Source: JALZDI01 sp965653225
Lineage (GTDB): Bacteria > Actinomycetota > Actinomycetes > Propionibacteriales > Nocardioidaceae
DNA length: 7,859 nt
Reading direction: 5' to 3'
Assembly: GCA_965653225.1 (NCBI GenBank)
Contig: CBFGZI010000157.1
Coordinates: forward strand, 1 to 7,859
A program made the position numbers and the translations under genes. The notes beneath the pieces are model-generated. The model did no database searches, was not told the origin of the DNA, and was given only the letters and a program-made list of their open reading frames with translations. Within the stretch, counting starts at the first letter, position 1; every line of letters begins with the position of its first letter. This document shows positions 6,137 through 7,859 of the stretch, piece after piece.

Positions 6137-7498
6137 ATGCACGACGTAGACGAGACCACCGAACAGATGGTGCGCAGCGTCCTCGCGTACGCGGAGAACA
6201 GGCTGAAGCTCAAGCCGGTTCCGCTGGACCGGGCGACGCTGTCGGCGCCGGAGCTGCACGCGCGCCTGCGCGGGGTCATCGGCGAGGCCGGCCGGCAGCC
6301 GGACGAGGTGCTCGGCATCTACTCGTCGGTGATCGCGCCGAGCGTGATCTCGGCGGACAGCCCGCGGTTCCTGGGCTTCATCCCCGCCGCGCCGACCAAG
6401 GCCAGCCTGTTGTTCGACATGCTGGTCTCCTGCGCATCGATCCAGGGCATCTCCTGGCTGGAGGCGTCCGGAGCGATCGCGGCGGAGAACAGCGTGCTGC
6501 GGCTGATCGCCGACGAGGCCGGGCTGCCCGCGAGCACCGGCGGCTGCTTCGTCTCCGGCGGCTCGGCGGGAAACCTGTCGGCCCTGGCCGTCGCCCGGGA
6601 GACCGCGAAGCAACAACGCGGAGATTTGTCGTCAGGGCGACGACTGCGCGTCGTGGTCAGCCTAGATGCGCACTCCTCGATCGTGAACACGCTGCGACTG
6701 CTGGAGATGGACGCCCTCGTCGTCGAGACACCGGACCACCGGCTCACCGCGCAGGCCGTGCAGGCGGCGCTCGACGCCGACAACGACCTCTCGGACGTGG
6801 CCGCCGTGGTGTGCACATCGGGCACCACCAACGCCGGCATCATCGACGACCTCGCGGGAGTCGGATCGATCGCACGTGAGCACGGCTGGTGGTTCCACGT
6901 CGACGGCGCGTACGGCGGTGCCGGCGTCTTCGCGAGGTCGGTGCGCGCGAAGTACGACGGCATCGAGCACGCCGACTCGTTCATCCTCGACCCGCACAAG
7001 TGGCTGTTCACGCCGTTCGACTGCTGTGCGCTGCTGTACCGGGAGCCGGAGCTGGCCCGGGCGACGCACACGCAGGACGCCTCTTACCTCGACGTGATCC
7101 ACGTGTCCGAGGGGGAGTGGAACCCGACCGACTACGCCTACCACCTCACCCGGCGCGCCCGCGGCCTTCCGCTGTGGTTCTCGCTCGCCGTGTACGGCGT
7201 CGGTGCCTACCGGGAGGCGATCGAGGCCGCGCTGTCACTGGCCCGCGAGACCGCCGCGCTCGTCGACGCGACCCCGCACCTGGAGCTGGTTCGGGAGCCG
7301 GACCTCGGGGTGGTCCTGTTCCGCCGTACCGGCTGGAAGGACGGCGACTACGACGCCTGGGCGCAGAGCCTGCACCAGGACGGCGTCGCCTTCGTCCCGC
7401 CGAGCAAGTGGGAGGGGGAGACCGTCGGGCGGTTCGCCTTCCTGCATCCGCAGACCGGCATGGACCTGGTGCGTGAGGTCCTGGCCCGGACGAGCTGA
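6137..7498 (+). CDS. PLP-dependent group II amino acid decarboxylase
   Basis: This 453-residue fold-type I PLP enzyme is related to aromatic-L-amino-acid, tyrosine, glutamate and diaminobutyrate decarboxylases. It should remove the carboxyl group of an amino acid to give an amine and CO2 in the cytoplasm. Visible features are the substrate-side PRFLGFIPAAPTKASL segment, the phosphate-binding SGGSAGNLSAL, the ring-stacking His179 in DAHSS, HVDGAYGG with Asp256 (pairs with the PLP nitrogen), and DPHKWLF with the PLP-binding Lys288. Aromatic decarboxylases usually have NPHKW, so the Asp is a small departure. Length matches the short bacterial forms. It follows the Usp gene by 42 bases and precedes a LysA-like gene by 14, so it is probably one operon with the permease, which may supply its substrate or export its product. 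A small patch near 6607-6666 uses less G/C-rich codons. Substrate cannot be assigned; a lyase of another type within this fold (aldehyde synthase) is possible but less likely. Confidence 0.9.
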   Translation: MHDVDETTEQMVRSVLAYAENRLKLKPVPLDRATLSAPELHARLRGVIGEAGRQPDEVLGIYSSVIAPSVISADSPRFLGFIPAAPTKASLLFDMLVSCASIQGISWLEASGAIAAENSVLRLIADEAGLPASTGGCFVSGGSAGNLSALAVARETAKQQRGDLSSGRRLRVVVSLDAHSSIVNTLRLLEMDALVVETPDHRLTAQAVQAALDADNDLSDVAAVVCTSGTTNAGIIDDLAGVGSIAREHGWWFHVDGAYGGAGVFARSVRAKYDGIEHADSFILDPHKWLFTPFDCCALLYREPELARATHTQDASYLDVIHVSEGEWNPTDYAYHLTRRARGLPLWFSLAVYGVGAYREAIEAALSLARETAALVDATPHLELVREPDLGVVLFRRTGWKDGDYDAWAQSLHQDGVAFVPPSKWEGETVGRFAFLHPQTGMDLVREVLARTS

Positions 7499-7512
7499 CC
7501 TACCGTACGCGC

Positions 7513-7859
7513 GTGGACGACATCCTCTCGCTCCTTCCGCCCGGCAGCCGGGCGGACGACACGGGAATGCTGCTGGTCGGCGGCTGCCGCGCCGACGACC
7601 TCGCGGCGGAGCACGGCACGCCGGTGATGGTGGTGGCCGAGCAGGCGCTGCGCGACCGCGCCCGGGAGTACGTGCGTGAGCTCACCGCTCGCTGGCCGGG
7701 CTCGCGGGTGGTGTTCGCGTCGAAGGCGTTCCCGTGCGCGGCCGTGCAGCGGGTGATGGTCGAGGAGGGCCTCGGTCTGGACGTCGCCGGCGGCGGCGAG
7801 ATCGTGACCGCGGTGCGTGCGGGCGCGGACCCGTCGCTGCTGGTGCTGCACGGCAACGC
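7513..7859 (+). CDS. LysA-like fold-type III PLP decarboxylase (5' part only)
   Basis: The first 115 codons of an open frame are present; the window edge cuts the rest. The sequence has the start of the alanine-racemase-type barrel: LAAEHGTPVMVVAEQALR (30-47), the PLP lysine in VVFASKAFPC (K71), then EEGLGLDVAGGGEI and a LHGN strand end. This order and wording match actinobacterial diaminopimelate decarboxylases, which make lysine, but the family also includes ornithine, arginine and other diamino acid decarboxylases. The substrate-specifying C-terminal half is outside the window. The GTG at 7513 is the first plausible start after an in-frame TGA at 7474-7476. It has no clear ribosome binding site and lies 14 bases after the previous stop, so coupling is likely. 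The usual lysA neighbours (argS, hom, thrC) are not seen here, and the setting suggests a paralogue working with the permease and group II decarboxylase rather than the lysine pathway gene. Confidence 0.85.
   Translation, partial: MDDILSLLPPGSRADDTGMLLVGGCRADDLAAEHGTPVMVVAEQALRDRAREYVRELTARWPGSRVVFASKAFPCAAVQRVMVEEGLGLDVAGGGEIVTAVRAGADPSLLVLHGN

Noticed and set aside
5048..6616. A long open frame of 522 codons on the minus strand across the Usp and decarboxylase genes
   Set aside because: It reads as Arg/Gly/His/Asp-rich low-complexity protein with no family motifs and is fully covered by two well-supported plus-strand genes. Long antisense frames are expected in such G/C-rich coding DNA.
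6601..6670. Less G/C-rich codon patch in the group II decarboxylase as a sign of recombination
   Set aside because: It covers only about 20 codons in a variable loop between the phosphate-binding and His179 motifs. The frame and motifs on both sides are intact, so ordinary drift explains it.

Overview
The window is uniformly G/C-rich, with codons ending almost always in G or C, GTG starts and tightly packed genes. The protein families resemble their actinobacterial versions: a GH3 glucosidase, a 'GHGTPMRR'-type ureohydrolase, and a LysA-like protein with an ASKAF lysine motif. The most likely source is the chromosome of a high-GC actinomycete. The genus cannot be fixed from the sequence. No rRNA, tRNA, CRISPR array, insertion sequence or phage gene was seen.

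Layout, left to right. (1) Positions 1-51 hold the last codons of an unidentified upstream gene, which overlaps the next start by ATGA. (2) A large GH3 beta-glucosidase with a PA14 insertion follows on the + strand. Its reading frame runs to 2618, but the last 48 or so residues do not look like the family, and another frame stops at 2491 just before a strong hairpin, so the 3' end appears frameshifted or eroded. (3) Between 2494 and 2621 lie two hairpins separating convergent genes. (4) An agmatinase-family ureohydrolase lies on the - strand (2622-3626). (5) A divergent intergenic region of about 100 bp (3627-3726) holds the most A/T-rich patch of the window, small inverted repeats and two good ribosome binding sites. 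(6) A + strand run of four closely spaced genes follows: CAT-type amino acid/polyamine permease, tandem-domain universal stress protein, group II (fold-type I) PLP decarboxylase, and the first 115 codons of a LysA-like (fold-type III) PLP decarboxylase, cut by the window edge.

How the genes may work together (inference). The permease, the two unrelated PLP decarboxylases and the divergent ureohydrolase fit a locus for uptake and breakdown, or interconversion, of a basic amino acid and its amine or guanidino derivatives. One possible route is amino acid import, decarboxylation to an amine, then hydrolysis of a guanidino group to urea and an amine. The universal stress protein between transporter and decarboxylase may sense energy or pH state. 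Substrates cannot be read from sequence alone. The GH3 gene belongs to a separate sugar-related transcription unit entering from the left.

The combination of fold-type I and fold-type III decarboxylases with a CAT permease, a Usp with altered nucleotide loops and a divergent ureohydrolase is the best candidate here for an undescribed system. Every component belongs to a known family.
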